Assembly (NCBI RefSeq): GCF_014773265.1
Contig: NZ_JACWMY010000002.1
Coordinates: 62,001-126,000 of the forward strand
DNA: 64,000 nt
Direction: 5' to 3'
Origin: Mucilaginibacter pankratovii
Lineage (GTDB): Bacteria > Bacteroidota > Bacteroidia > Sphingobacteriales > Sphingobacteriaceae
Shown: piece by piece, positions 1-8,957 of the stretch
Layout of the letters: each line of letters opens with the position of its first letter
Position numbering within the stretch: position 1 is the first letter of the stretch
The notes under the pieces: model-generated
What the model saw: only the letters and a program-made list of their open reading frames with translations
Told to the model about the DNA's origin: nothing
Databases searched by the model: none
Made by a program: the position numbers and the translations under genes

Positions 1-1
1 T

Positions 2-1585
2 ATTTTAGTTGCCGCAACCGGGTATATTACCGTTAAGTACTTTAAAAGCTTAAAGTCATCAGGTATGCACGCCGGCAATATTATGCGTACCATTCCGGAT
101 AGTGCCGTTGCCGTGTTTGAGTTTAGCAACGATAAGGGTTTTTACGATATTTTTGCCGACAATACTTTACTGGGCAGCTTGGTTGGCGAACAAAAAATGA
201 GCGAGCTGGACATTGTTAGAAAAACACTCTTCGCCAATCCCTTATTGCAGCAGCTGTTTGATGGCAGCAATATTTTCATCTCGCTCCACTCATCCGGCCA
301 GCCCGAAACAGAATTACTGCTTACAGCAGCAGCCGCAAAAGATGCAGATATGGTTGCATTTGATGCCCTTGCCAAACAAAAGAAGACCGGCATGTTGATA
401 AGCCCACTAACTATCGACGAAAAAAAGGGCTACACTATCTTCTTCGCCCAATTAAAAAAGCGCTTTTATATTATTAATACCGACGAAAACATCTACTCAG
501 CAAGTTTCTCTAAAGAATTACTTACCAGGGCCGCCTTATACAAAAACGATAAAGAAACCGAAACGTTCATCCCCCTGCCCGATCAGCAAAACTCAAACTC
601 GCTGGCCAATTTATACATCAACTACAGCCAGCTCTCGCCCTTATTCGATCAGTTGTTTAAAAGCAAAAACCAAGACCTGTTTAAAAGCTTCCGGCTACTG
701 CCTGCGTCGGCCGCGTTAAACCTTAATTATAAAACAGATGCATTGATGTTTAACGGGTACACCAATATACAAACCGATAAACCGGCAAGTTACCTAAACC
801 TGTTTACCAGCCAGCTACCGGTACTAAACAACCTGAAGGAGATCTTCCCTTCAACCATCGCTTACTCTATGGATATGGCTGTTTCTAACCCGGTAAAATT
901 CCTTGCCGACCTGGCAGTGTTTCATGATAAAGCCGGTTTAAAAACAGAGAAGGATACCCTCTTTACACGTATAAAAGCCGAAACGGGGATCGACCTGCGG
1001 ACAGAGTTTAGCAGAGAATTAAGCAATGAATTTGCAGTGGTTACCACACGTTACCGCGAGCGGTTTGCCCTGATAGCCATAAAAGATGGTTCGAAGTTGC
1101 GCCCGGTGATGACCAACATAAGCACCATGATAAATGACGAAACCGGCGAGTTTAATTATAATAAACTCCCCTACTTTTTATTAGGTGATGCTTTCAATTC
1201 TTTTAAACGCCCGTACTTCCGCATTATTGATAACTACCTGGTACTGGCAAATAGCTTAAAAGAATTGGATAGCTACAGCGATAGTTACCTTAACCGTAAA
1301 TTTTTAAACAAAACTGTACAATACAATCGCTTTGATAATTTAATGGGCGAGCGCAGCAACGTTACGTTTTTTATCAACTTTAAAAATGCCCAATTGATAT
1401 TAGAGAACGACCTGAAAGACAATTTCTTTAATGCTTACAGAAGCAACAAATTATCGCTGGAAAACTTTTACGCCGCATCTTACCAGCTTACCGCTACCGA
1501 TAATAACTTTTATACCAATTTCTGTATGTTGCAAAATGCAATTGATACAACCGGTAGTGTTAAAACAGCCAAAAGTCTCCAATAA
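2..1585 (+). CDS. Membrane-anchored protein of unknown function, 5' end outside window
   Basis: The reading frame is open from the first bases of the window and encodes a hydrophobic stretch (ILVAATGYITV) just before the first internal ATG at 65, so the gene begins upstream and this is a 5'-truncated view. The hydrophobic stretch is probably the end of an N-terminal membrane anchor. The visible 500 residues are mixed alpha/beta, rich in Asn, Leu and Phe, with no cysteine-rich or catalytic motif that I recognise. The layout (one anchor, large soluble part) loosely resembles DUF3352-type proteins, which is a guess. A DUF5723 barrel gene follows 121 nt downstream on the same strand. Confidence 0.75.
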   Translation: MLVAATGYITVKYFKSLKSSGMHAGNIMRTIPDSAVAVFEFSNDKGFYDIFADNTLLGSLVGEQKMSELDIVRKTLFANPLLQQLFDGSNIFISLHSSGQPETELLLTAAAAKDADMVAFDALAKQKKTGMLISPLTIDEKKGYTIFFAQLKKRFYIINTDENIYSASFSKELLTRAALYKNDKETETFIPLPDQQNSNSLANLYINYSQLSPLFDQLFKSKNQDLFKSFRLLPASAALNLNYKTDALMFNGYTNIQTDKPASYLNLFTSQLPVLNNLKEIFPSTIAYSMDMAVSNPVKFLADLAVFHDKAGLKTEKDTLFTRIKAETGIDLRTEFSRELSNEFAVVTTRYRERFALIAIKDGSKLRPVMTNISTMINDETGEFNYNKLPYFLLGDAFNSFKRPYFRIIDNYLVLANSLKELDSYSDSYLNRKFLNKTVQYNRFDNLMGERSNVTFFINFKNAQLILENDLKDNFFNAYRSNKLSLENFYAASYQLTATDNNFYTNFCMLQNAIDTTGSVKTAKSLQ

Positions 1586-1706
1586 ATACAACCCTAAGCG
1601 CTTTATTCCGTTAAAAGGTATAATATTTGGCTAAGCTAACCCCCAAGTCAAATTGCATTTATATATTTAGGGGCGTTTAGCGCGAGCATAGATACGGCGA
1701 GATTTT

Positions 1707-3146
1707 ATGAAGAAATTTTTATTGGCACTTTCCTTACTACTTTTTACACTCCATTCTTTTGGCCAACAATTTTCTCAATACAACACCGGCACCCTTTACG
1801 ATTCTTTCGAAAACCCCTCGCGTGCCTCCTTCACGCCCGATTCCAGCAGAAAATACGCCTTCAACTTCTTTTTGCCAAACTTTTCGGTAAACTCGTTTTT
1901 AACGGGTAATTCGCAGGTACCATTAAAAACCAGGGCCTTTTTAGGAAATTATACCACTACCAATTTAAAATTTGGCGAGAACAGGTTTAACCGTTTCAAC
2001 GCCAACATCAATTATTACTCCATTATGTATAAGGCGTATACCAACCTGGATGGTGATGCCGAGATTGGTATATCCACCCAAACAAAGGCAGAAGGAAGGG
2101 GCCTTTTCAGTGATGAATCTGTAGCTTTATTTAATGGCCCTACCGCGTTCGCAGACGACCATTACGATAATATTTTTAATAACAGCGGAACCTACCAGGC
2201 CTATCACCAGGTTAGTTTCAGCTACCGCGAAAAAATAAACAAAAAATTTGCCGTGGGCGTTAAGCTAAGCGCTTTGATGGGGTTCCGCTATCAAAAGATA
2301 GATGTCGCCACTTCTGCCCTGGATATAGACAGGCCGAACGACCAGGCTTTTTTATCCATGACCGGTAAATACAAATTAAACTATGTACCGGGTGGTTTTA
2401 CTACGCATGATTACCTGCCCACATTGAGAAACCCCGGGGCAGCCATCGGCGCGGGTGTTTCGTTACGTACACGCGATGCTTTTAACCTGCAATTCAATGT
2501 AAAAGATCTTGGTTTTATCCGTTGGAGCAGCCGGTCGACCACGTATGACTTCGCGTCGATGGACACCATCTCCGCCTTTTCTACTTCAAGGCGCGAACGT
2601 AATATTTACGAAGCGGCAAAAAACGTGGCAAAAACCAACGAGGTTTTAGGATCATTTGTAACCGCTACAAATGCCAAATTTGAGATCAGTGCCAACAAAA
2701 CATACTGGTTAGATTACAACAGCCAATACCGGTACTCACCTACGCTGATACTGTCAAAGGAAGTATTTTTCGATGGCTTTACCGCTGCATTGGTTAACCC
2801 CATAACGCATAATAATTACACGCTAACGTTTACCACAGCTTACAACAATTATAAGTTATTGAGTTTAGGCGGCCAGTTTATGATAAAAACACCCAATGCA
2901 GAGTTTTTTATTGGTAGCGAAAGGCTGTTTCAAACAGGCAGCCTGGTGTTGGCATCCGCCAAAAGTAATTCACAAATAAACCGTAATGCTTCTTATACTG
3001 CAGCCGATATATTTTTGGGTGTTACCTTTAAATTTGGCCCGCTGATAGAGCATCCGCTTAACGCCAGCTTTATCCCAATTGAAAATAAGCCGGGGTTCTT
3101 TAAACGGATGTTTAGCCGCATCTTCGGGAAAGACGACGAGTATTAG
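1707..3146 (+). CDS. DUF5723 family outer-membrane barrel protein
   Basis: A 479-residue protein with a clear signal peptide (MKKFLLALSLLLFTLHSFGQ). The mature start, QFSQYNTGTLYDSFENPSRA, followed by alternating aromatic strands and a long beta-rich body, is typical of the DUF5723 family of Bacteroidota outer-membrane proteins, which resemble PorP/SprF barrels. A role is not established; the family is usually found beside surface or secretion genes. Its stop codon overlaps the stop of the convergent tsaB gene by 4 nt. No Shine-Dalgarno is seen upstream, as usual in this phylum. Confidence 0.8.
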   Translation: MKKFLLALSLLLFTLHSFGQQFSQYNTGTLYDSFENPSRASFTPDSSRKYAFNFFLPNFSVNSFLTGNSQVPLKTRAFLGNYTTTNLKFGENRFNRFNANINYYSIMYKAYTNLDGDAEIGISTQTKAEGRGLFSDESVALFNGPTAFADDHYDNIFNNSGTYQAYHQVSFSYREKINKKFAVGVKLSALMGFRYQKIDVATSALDIDRPNDQAFLSMTGKYKLNYVPGGFTTHDYLPTLRNPGAAIGAGVSLRTRDAFNLQFNVKDLGFIRWSSRSTTYDFASMDTISAFSTSRRERNIYEAAKNVAKTNEVLGSFVTATNAKFEISANKTYWLDYNSQYRYSPTLILSKEVFFDGFTAALVNPITHNNYTLTFTTAYNNYKLLSLGGQFMIKTPNAEFFIGSERLFQTGSLVLASAKSNSQINRNASYTAADIFLGVTFKFGPLIEHPLNASFIPIENKPGFFKRMFSRIFGKDDEY

Positions 3147-3820
3147 GCGTTTGCTTTTTTACCTGCAATAAAATCCTTAAGGTAATAGGGCTCAAAATAG
3201 GCCACATCCACAAAATCTTTTTTATTGAATTTAGTAAGGGCTATGGCAGTAAGATGAACTGCCGAGTTTGTGAAGCCCGGTAAAAAGTGGGCATTGGGGT
3301 TTTGGCCCAAAGCCTCCCTGCATTTTTCGGCACCATCACCAAAAAATAAAATTTTATGAGCAGCCAGCACATCTGCAAAGCTATTACTATCTACAATTTC
3401 GGCAGCTGTGGGTTTAATTGTATTACCTTGCGCATCAAATACAGCGGTGAACACTTCCATGCGGCGTGCGTCTATCATAGGGCATAACAGCATTCCGGCA
3501 TCATCCTGTGCAACACCATTGGCCATAGCTGTTAAAGTTTCTACGGCTATCAGCGGCTTATCCAGCGCAAAGCAAAGTCCCTTGGCTGTAGACACCCCTA
3601 TACGTAAACCCGTGTACGACCCCGGCCCGCAACTTACCGCAACAGCATCAATATCGGCATAAGTAATGCCGGCCGCCCTTACCAGTCCGTCAATATAAAC
3701 GGTGATAACCTCGGCATGTATATTACGCTGGTCTATCTCTTTAAAACCCAGCACCTCCCCATTACGCGCAAGCGCTACGGAGCAGGAGGTAGTGGCGGTT
3801 TCTATTTGTAGTATGGTCAT
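3143..3820 (-). CDS. tsaB: tRNA threonylcarbamoyladenosine biosynthesis protein TsaB
   Basis: TsaB is the non-catalytic partner of TsaD in making the t6A modification at position 37 of ANN-decoding tRNAs. The 225-residue protein begins MTILQIETATTSCSVAL and carries VSCGPGSYTGLRIGVSTAKG, the signature of the ASKHA-fold TsaB/TsaD family. I placed the start at the ATG at 3820, because the longer open frame to 3919 runs through an intergenic inverted repeat and encodes no conserved sequence. It lies downstream of rpmH, rnpA and yidD on the same strand, after a 122-nt gap filled by that repeat. Confidence 0.92.
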   Translation of the reverse strand: MTILQIETATTSCSVALARNGEVLGFKEIDQRNIHAEVITVYIDGLVRAAGITYADIDAVAVSCGPGSYTGLRIGVSTAKGLCFALDKPLIAVETLTAMANGVAQDDAGMLLCPMIDARRMEVFTAVFDAQGNTIKPTAAEIVDSNSFADVLAAHKILFFGDGAEKCREALGQNPNAHFLPGFTNSAVHLTAIALTKFNKKDFVDVAYFEPYYLKDFIAGKKANA

Positions 3821-3829
3821 GTTAGTAAA

Positions 3830-3939
3830 TGGTTCATAGTTCATAGATGATGGTTCATGGGTGATTTTGGTTGACAGTTTATTAGGAAAATTACGCACCA
3901 GGTTGGTGCCATTAACCATGAACCATCAACTATGAACCA
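3830..3939. repeat. Interrupted intergenic inverted repeat with TGGTTCATAG words
   Basis: Between yidD and tsaB, the right arm at 3916-3939 is the reverse complement of the left arm at 3830-3860, apart from 7 extra bases (CATAGAT) in the left arm. The arms are built from the recurring word TGGTTCATAG or TGGTTCATGG. Transcribed on the minus strand it would form a long hairpin between two genes of the same cluster, so it may act as an attenuator, an RNA-processing site or a REP-like element. Confidence 0.8.
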
Positions 3940-3942
3940 ATA

Positions 3943-4185
3943 TCATGGTACCGGATCGTGCCCGTGTCCGCCCCATGGATTACAACTGGCTATGCGTTTT
4001 ATGGTTAGCCAACCGCCTTTAAAGGCCCCGTATTTTTTTATGGCATCTACGCCGTACTGCGAGCATGTTGGCGTATAACGGCACGATGCCCCGGTTAATG
4101 GCGATATAAAGTACTGGTAAAACTTTATCAGCAGCAAAAAAACACCACCAATAAGGCCGGCAAATATATCCCACAAAAATTTCAT
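3943..4185 (-). CDS. yidD: Membrane protein insertion efficiency factor YidD
   Basis: An 80-residue YidD homologue with the family core [20 protein letters not shown], which includes the conserved cysteines, and an N-terminal hydrophobic amphipathic segment. YidD assists YidC-dependent insertion of inner-membrane proteins. The start overlaps the stop of rnpA by 4 nt, so the two are translationally coupled. The order rpmH-rnpA-yidD is one of the best-conserved bacterial gene orders. Confidence 0.95.
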   Translation of the reverse strand: MKFLWDIFAGLIGGVFLLLIKFYQYFISPLTGASCRYTPTCSQYGVDAIKKYGAFKGGWLTIKRIASCNPWGGHGHDPVP

Positions 4186-4565
4186 TTGGATACCTCCGCC
4201 GCCATTTGCGCTAAAAGCTTCAGCATCTTTTTTTCGATGAACGAATAATCGCTTATCTCCTTACCAATATAGCCAATGGATAAAACTATACGTTTATCGG
4301 CATCGGTAAGCGGTGAGTATAAAAGCGATTGTTTGTTTAAGCGGTAGGCTTCGCGCATGAGGCGCTTTATCAAATTACGGTCTACGGCGCGTTTATAGCG
4401 CTTCTTAGCTACCGCGAATAATACCTGCACGGGGAATTGCTGCCCGGGATCCGAGAGCATCCAGGAAGCCCTGAAGGGGTAACATAAAAAAGAAGAACCG
4501 TTATGAAAAAGCCCGTCGATAAGCTTCTTGTTACATAACCGTTCTTCTTTTTTAAAAGTATGCAT
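4182..4565 (-). CDS. rnpA: Ribonuclease P protein component
   Basis: This 127-residue protein is the small basic subunit of RNase P, which helps the catalytic RNA bind the 5' leader of precursor tRNAs. The RNR signature is present as [20 protein letters not shown] (about residues 54-73), and the N-terminus ([17 protein letters not shown]) is typical. It sits between rpmH, 76 nt upstream, and yidD, with a 4-nt overlap, and is probably transcribed from the rpmH promoter. Confidence 0.95.
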   Translation of the reverse strand: MHTFKKEERLCNKKLIDGLFHNGSSFLCYPFRASWMLSDPGQQFPVQVLFAVAKKRYKRAVDRNLIKRLMREAYRLNKQSLLYSPLTDADKRIVLSIGYIGKEISDYSFIEKKMLKLLAQMAAEVSK

Positions 4566-4641
4566 AGTTGTTAGTGCTGAACCTAAATTAAGCTTGTAAC
4601 CGGTTCGGCCCCTTATTTAATAAGGAGAAACAACCAGTAGA

Positions 4642-4800
4642 TTAAGCTTTGTGGCTGCGCTCGTCAGAAACTGACAATCTTTTGCGGCCTTTGGCTCTTC
4701 TTGCTGCTAATATCCTTCTGCCGTTAGCAGTTGACATGCGCTCACGGAAACCGTGTTTATTTCTTCTTTTCCTTTGTGAGGGCTGAAACGTTCTTTTCAT
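4642..4800 (-). CDS. rpmH: 50S ribosomal protein L34
   Basis: A 52-codon gene translating as [20 protein letters not shown] and onwards, with the L34 core [20 protein letters not shown] and stop codon TAA. L34 is a basic protein of the large ribosomal subunit. It is the first gene of the rpmH-rnpA-yidD-tsaB cluster and is preceded by a textbook Bacteroidota promoter at 4853-4883. The extension after RLSVSD is a few residues longer than in E. coli L34, as is common in this phylum. Confidence 0.97.
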   Translation of the reverse strand: MKRTFQPSQRKRRNKHGFRERMSTANGRRILAARRAKGRKRLSVSDERSHKA

Positions 4801-4852
4801 GGCTATATTTTATTCTTATTATCCTTAATCTTCCTTTTAAAAAACAAGAGTG

Positions 4853-4883
4853 CAAATGTAGCGTATTTTTTAGTTTATTCAAA
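4853..4883 (-). promoter_or_regulatory. Bacteroidota-type promoter for rpmH cluster
   Basis: On the minus strand, TTTG (4880-4883) is separated by exactly 19 nt from TACATTTG (4853-4860). This is a full match to the Bacteroidota primary sigma consensus TTTG-N19-TAnnTTTG. Transcription would start near 4847, leaving a leader of about 45 nt before the rpmH ATG. The element lies in the 143-nt divergent region shared with the ChaN-like gene. Confidence 0.8.
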
Positions 4884-4943
4884 TAGAAATGTTGTAATTT
4901 GATAACGCGTATTTATTAACATATTAACATCCCTGTTTAAGCT

Positions 4944-5816
4944 ATGAAATTTACTGCCGCCCTTTTGTTTCTGATATTGCCGATCGCTGCCTTTTGCCAG
5001 GACCCCATGGCTGCGCACTATAAGGTATACAATACGGCCAAAAACGCCCCTGCGACTATAGATGATATGGTGAACGATATGGCAAAAGCCGACGTGCTTT
5101 TCTTTGGCGAGGAGCATAACGACAGCACCGGGCACTATTTGGAAGCGCTGATATTTAAAAAACTGATCGAGAAATACCCGGCAAAAATGGCGCTATCGAT
5201 GGAGATGTTCCAAACCGATTGCCAAACCGTTTTGAATGAATACCTCGCTGGGTTTATCCGCGAGAAGAACCTGATCACCGAAGGCCGCGCCTGGAAAAAC
5301 TATAAAGACTACCGCGCAATGGTTGATGCTGCCAAAGACAACCACTTGCCGGTTATTGCCGCCAATGCCCCTACCCGCTACACCAATATGGTTACCCGCG
5401 TTGGGCTGGGCGACCTGCAAAAACTGGATGCCACAGCAAAAAGCTGGCTCCCTCCCCTGCCAATTGATACCGCCACGGGCCGCTACTATGAAAAATTTGG
5501 TGAGATAATGGGTGGCCATGGCGGCCCCATGAAAGTATATCAATCGCAAAACCTGTGGGATGCTACCATGGCCTACTCCATAGCCCGGTTTTACAAAGCC
5601 AACAAAGGCATCAAAATATTCCAGGTGAATGGCGGCTTCCACAGCGAGGAAAAACTGGGGACGGTTGCGCAGCTAAAGAAATATGCGCCTGGTATTAAAG
5701 TGATCAATACCCAGGCGTACGCAGATGATAGCTTCGAGACACCGGATTGGGGCAAGTTTACCAAGTTTGGCGACTATATTATTCTGACTAATCCTAAGTT
5801 GCCGAAGACGTTTTAG
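4944..5816 (+). CDS. ChaN-like lipoprotein-domain protein (haem-binding uptake, Tiki superfamily)
   Basis: A 290-residue exported protein with a signal peptide (MKFTAALLFLILPIAAFC) and the ChaN/DUF399 signature ADVLFFGEEHNDSTGHYLEA near residue 50. ChaN-type proteins belong to the erythromycin esterase/TraB/Tiki fold group and some bind haem at the cell surface. A Cys precedes Gln-Asp at the predicted cleavage site, but the motif is not a convincing lipobox (AFC|Q), so periplasmic or lipidated location is open. It is divergent from rpmH. Substrate and role here are inferred from family only. Confidence 0.85.
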   Translation: MKFTAALLFLILPIAAFCQDPMAAHYKVYNTAKNAPATIDDMVNDMAKADVLFFGEEHNDSTGHYLEALIFKKLIEKYPAKMALSMEMFQTDCQTVLNEYLAGFIREKNLITEGRAWKNYKDYRAMVDAAKDNHLPVIAANAPTRYTNMVTRVGLGDLQKLDATAKSWLPPLPIDTATGRYYEKFGEIMGGHGGPMKVYQSQNLWDATMAYSIARFYKANKGIKIFQVNGGFHSEEKLGTVAQLKKYAPGIKVINTQAYADDSFETPDWGKFTKFGDYIILTNPKLPKTF

Positions 5817-5842
5817 TTCATTAGTTCATTAGTTCATTAGTT
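5814..5842. repeat. Tandem octamer repeat TAGTTCAT x3.6
   Basis: Three perfect copies of TAGTTCAT plus a partial fourth (TAGTT) begin exactly at the stop codon of the ChaN-like gene. The same words (TTCATAG) occur in the inverted repeat at 3830-3939. The position, straddling the stop and the convergent intergenic gap, suggests slippage-generated filler or a transcription end signal. Confidence 0.85.
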
Positions 5843-5870
5843 GAAATTTGCTTTCGCGTTAATTGGTTCG

Positions 5871-6215
5871 TTACTCATCAAAATTAATTAACGCAGCATA
5901 CTTCTTTGGCGCTACTTCGCAATAAGCTACTTTCAATAGTTCGGTGCACATCTCCGGTTTAACTATTTGCAGGTTTATATGTGTCCACCCCAGTTTACCC
6001 CATTTGTTGGGTACAGGATAAACGCTATTATTATCGGCAAGGCAAAAGATATCCTGGTCGGCCGGGGATAGCTTTACGGTTGCCCGGTTTTCCGCAGCGT
6101 TCAGTGTGGCAAATATTTTTTTAGATATTTTGAACGAGCGATTTTCGAAATGCGCATCTTCAACCGAATCTGGTAGCGATAACGCTTCACGCTTGAAAAA
6201 ACCTACATTCACCAT
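5871..6215 (-). CDS. MmcQ/YjbR family protein
   Basis: Chosen from the ATG at 6215 (MVNVGFFKREALSLPDSVED), giving 114 residues, the usual length of the MmcQ/YjbR family. The longer frame to 6281 would overlap the upstream gene by 73 nt and adds no family-like sequence. Conserved features are the aromatic-rich core (WGKLGWTHINLQIV) and the C-terminal YCEVAPKKYAALI. The family adopts a CyaY-like fold and is usually called DNA-binding, with weak experimental support. It overlaps the DUF3592-like gene by 7 nt and is probably co-transcribed with mscL. Confidence 0.85.
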   Translation of the reverse strand: MVNVGFFKREALSLPDSVEDAHFENRSFKISKKIFATLNAAENRATVKLSPADQDIFCLADNNSVYPVPNKWGKLGWTHINLQIVKPEMCTELLKVAYCEVAPKKYAALINFDE

Positions 6216-6730
6216 TTTATTTGAACCCCATTTCGTTGATAAGCTGTTATCGTACAAAGTTCCGGGTCGGTTGATGAACACAACATTGTAACTGAATCTG
6301 AGGTGAGAAACACATAATCGTCATCCCTGAACTGCTGTGTGTAAGCCTGGTTATTAAATTCATAATCGACAATTGCGTGGTAGCTAAGTGCGCCTTTTAT
6401 AGTCTTGCGGTTAAATCCAATAACCGTGCCTTTTGCAACCAGCCCGTGCGCTGCAAGTTCGTATTTTTTGTAAGCCCATCTCAATCCATACGCTCCTAAA
6501 ACGCAACTAACCATTAGCCCTATTGAAGTAACGATGATTGAATTGCGCTGTTCTTCCGATGTCTGGCCGTTTACCCTAACAGCAATTAAAACTATAAATC
6601 CGCCACAAATACCAACTAAGGAGCCTATCTCATAATGCGAATTGTAACGATGTGAGTAACGTATAAATACGTAACCACTTACAAGAATCAATGCCGCAAT
6701 GCTTCCGGTAAATATCCTCCTGGCCAACAT
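6209..6730 (-). CDS. DUF3592-like membrane protein
   Basis: A 173-residue protein with three hydrophobic segments (about residues 8-25, 34-51 and 65-85), followed by a soluble beta-rich part that reads like DUF3592 (GLVAKGTVIGFNRKT then YHAIVDYEFNNQ). Function is unknown. Its ATG overlaps the mscL stop by one base in the arrangement TAATG, and it overlaps the YjbR-type gene at its end, so the three form a tightly coupled unit. Confidence 0.7.
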   Translation of the reverse strand: MLARRIFTGSIAALILVSGYVFIRYSHRYNSHYEIGSLVGICGGFIVLIAVRVNGQTSEEQRNSIIVTSIGLMVSCVLGAYGLRWAYKKYELAAHGLVAKGTVIGFNRKTIKGALSYHAIVDYEFNNQAYTQQFRDDDYVFLTSDSVTMLCSSTDPELCTITAYQRNGVQIKW

Positions 6731-7140
6731 TACTTCTTCGCAGCCAAAATATCCCTTATCTCAGCCAGTAAAACTTCTTCTTTACTTGGTGCAGGTGGCG
6801 CAGACGGGGCCTCCTCCTCTTTCCTTCTAAGCGCGTTAATGGTTTTTATCGCGGCAAATATGCAAAGGGCTATGATCAAAAACTGGATAATTGCGTTAAT
6901 GAACAGGCCGTAATGAATGGCTACCTCGGCTACTTTCGCCGTGGCATCTGCCGGAGTAAGTACTATTTTTTTATCGGCAAAATCTACGCCGCCCGTAAGA
7001 TATCCGATAGGTGGCATAATCACGTCAGACACTAAAGAGGTGACTATCTTACCGAAAGCCGCGCCGATAACCACCCCCACTGCTAAATCAATAACGTTGC
7101 CCTGAACGGCAAACTCCTTAAATTCTTTTGAGAATCCCAT
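6730..7140 (-). CDS. mscL: Large-conductance mechanosensitive channel MscL
   Basis: A 136-residue protein with the MscL start [20 protein letters not shown], the first pore helix ([20 protein letters not shown]), a short periplasmic loop, the second helix ([18 protein letters not shown]), and a charged C-terminal helix rich in Lys, Glu and Pro. MscL opens a wide pore under membrane tension during hypo-osmotic shock. It is the first gene of a three-gene minus-strand unit and diverges from rpoN. Confidence 0.97.
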   Translation of the reverse strand: MGFSKEFKEFAVQGNVIDLAVGVVIGAAFGKIVTSLVSDVIMPPIGYLTGGVDFADKKIVLTPADATAKVAEVAIHYGLFINAIIQFLIIALCIFAAIKTINALRRKEEEAPSAPPAPSKEEVLLAEIRDILAAKK

Positions 7141-7266
7141 AATGTAAATGTTTATGTATTTTTAAAGTTATCAATATTTGACTATTGCAAACAAATTAAA
7201 GTTAAAAGCATTTACACCTTTACACTGCTTACCGCTTCTTTATTTTATAAGTTAAGGTAATTGATG

Positions 7267-7274
7267 TACTTTTG
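7267..7274 (+). promoter_or_regulatory. Candidate -7 element for rpoN
   Basis: TACTTTTG matches the Bacteroidota -7 consensus TAnnTTTG exactly and lies only 14 nt before the rpoN ATG, so the transcript would have a very short leader. No convincing TTTG lies 19 nt upstream, so support is partial. Confidence 0.45.
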
Positions 7275-7288
7275 CCCTTGTCTTAATT

Positions 7289-8764
7289 ATGCTTAAACAG
7301 AACCTTCAACAAAAACTTTTACAAAAACTTTCGCCGCAGCAAATACAATTTATAAAGCTGTTGCAGGTGCCAACCGTATCGCTTGATACGCGTATTAAGG
7401 AAGAATTGGAAGAAAATCCCGCACTTGAAGATATCAGCTTAGCCAATATAAACGAACCCGAGGAACAATACCCCGATCGCGACCCCGACGAAGACACCTA
7501 CAACGGCGACGAGGAAAAAGGTGAAATGGACGAGTTTAATATTGATGATTACCTGCAGGAAGATAACGTAAACGACTACGGTTCGCGGTATGACCAAAAC
7601 GGTGATGATGAAGACGAACGTAAAGAGATCCCTATTGCCGTGCAAAGCTCGTTTTTTGAGAGCCTGCAATCGCAGCTGGACCTGCTGCCGGTATCAGATA
7701 AAGATTTTGCCATTGGCAAGCAAATCATAGGCAGCCTGGATGATGACGGTTACCTGCGCAGGCCCATCATGTCGTTAACCGACGACCTGGCTTTTTCGCA
7801 GAACGTTATGGCCGAAGATGAAGAGGTTGAGGATATGCTTAAGGTGATCCAAAGCTTCGACCCTGCGGGTGTTGGCGCACGCAGCCTGCAGGAATGCCTG
7901 CTGATCCAGCTCCGTAAAAAAGACCCAAACGACCCTATCATCAAAAAAGCGATAATGGTGGTTGAGGATTACCTGGACGAATTTACCCGCAAACACTACG
8001 ATAAGCTGGAGCGCTCGTTAAACATGAACTCGATAGAGTTGCGCGGTGTTGTTAACGAAATATTAAAACTTAACCCGAAACCGGGCGACAGCAATGAGGT
8101 AAGCACCAAGCAAATGCAGGTGATACCAGATTTCCACATTAGTAATAATGATGGCACGCTGATACTTACGCTCAACTCCAAAAACGCGCCCGAACTAAAA
8201 GTGAGCCGCTCTTACCAGGAGATGTTTCAGCATTACGATAAGGCTTCCCAAAAAGATAAAAAGCTAAAGGAAGCGGTACAGTTTGTAAAGCAGAAGCTCG
8301 ATTCGGCCAAGTGGTTTATCGACGCCATAAAACAGCGCCAGCAAACCCTGCTGAAAACCATGAACGCCATTATGCAATACCAGTACGATTTCTTTTTAAC
8401 CGGCGATGATAAAAACCTGAAGCCGATGATCTTAAAAGATATTGCCGACCGGATAGGCATGGATATCTCCACCGTATCGCGCGTAGCAAATTCCAAATAC
8501 GTACAAACAGAACATGGCACCTTCCTGCTGAAATCCTTCTTCAGTGAAGCTATCCAAACCGAAAGCGGTGAAGAGGTATCAAACAAAGAGGTGAAGAAGA
8601 TATTGGAAGAACACATTGGCCAGGAAGATAAACGCCACCCCCTTGCCGATGAAAAACTAACCGATATATTAAAAGATGCCGGCTACAACATCGCACGCCG
8701 CACGGTAGCCAAATACCGCGAACAAATGAATATCCCGGTAGCGAGGCTGAGGAAAGAGCTTTAA
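7289..8764 (+). CDS. rpoN: RNA polymerase sigma-54 factor RpoN
   Basis: This 491-residue protein is the alternative sigma factor that needs AAA+ activators and recognises -24/-12 promoters. Region I is Gln/Leu-rich (LQQKLLQKLSPQQIQFIKLL); residues about 45-115 form a very acidic region II; the core-binding domain follows; and the C-terminus carries the helix-turn-helix (DIADRIGMDISTVSRVANSK) and the RpoN box ARRTVAKYRE (about 469-478). It diverges from mscL and ends at a strong hairpin at 8844. No enhancer-binding activator is encoded in this window. Confidence 0.97.
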   Translation: MLKQNLQQKLLQKLSPQQIQFIKLLQVPTVSLDTRIKEELEENPALEDISLANINEPEEQYPDRDPDEDTYNGDEEKGEMDEFNIDDYLQEDNVNDYGSRYDQNGDDEDERKEIPIAVQSSFFESLQSQLDLLPVSDKDFAIGKQIIGSLDDDGYLRRPIMSLTDDLAFSQNVMAEDEEVEDMLKVIQSFDPAGVGARSLQECLLIQLRKKDPNDPIIKKAIMVVEDYLDEFTRKHYDKLERSLNMNSIELRGVVNEILKLNPKPGDSNEVSTKQMQVIPDFHISNNDGTLILTLNSKNAPELKVSRSYQEMFQHYDKASQKDKKLKEAVQFVKQKLDSAKWFIDAIKQRQQTLLKTMNAIMQYQYDFFLTGDDKNLKPMILKDIADRIGMDISTVSRVANSKYVQTEHGTFLLKSFFSEAIQTESGEEVSNKEVKKILEEHIGQEDKRHPLADEKLTDILKDAGYNIARRTVAKYREQMNIPVARLRKEL

Positions 8765-8774
8765 TAATGGCAAG

Positions 8775-8800
8775 CCCCCCGGCCCCCCTTAAGCGGGAGC
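8775..8800 (+). repeat. GC-rich CCCCCCGGCCCCCC dispersed repeat, copy 1
   Basis: The sequence after rpoN is a copy of an extragenic motif of runs of C and G with the core CCCCCGGCCCCC, followed by GCGGGAGC. A second copy in the opposite orientation lies at 9775-9801, so the two flank the M15 peptidase gene as an inverted pair. Confidence 0.7.
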
Positions 8801-8843
8801 AGGAGTTTAGAATCAGAAAGCAAGACGATAAGATAAAAAAGCA

Positions 8844-8880
8844 TAAAGCCCTTTAAATTAATTAAAGGGCTTTATTTTTG
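8844..8880 (+). terminator. Rho-independent terminator after rpoN
   Basis: A perfect 12-bp stem (AAAGCCCTTTAA paired with TTAAAGGGCTTT, extendable by one pair) with a 5-nt loop, followed by a T-rich tract. It lies 80 nt after the rpoN stop. Confidence 0.85.
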
Positions 8881-8957
8881 AATATTTGTCTTGATTCTTG
8901 AACTCTTGCCTCTATTCGCCAGCGCGAAATCAATGGATAGGCTGATTAATTATTCCT

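Noticed and set aside
3821..3919. Upstream extension of tsaB
   Set aside because: It is translated repeat sequence; the family start fits 3820.
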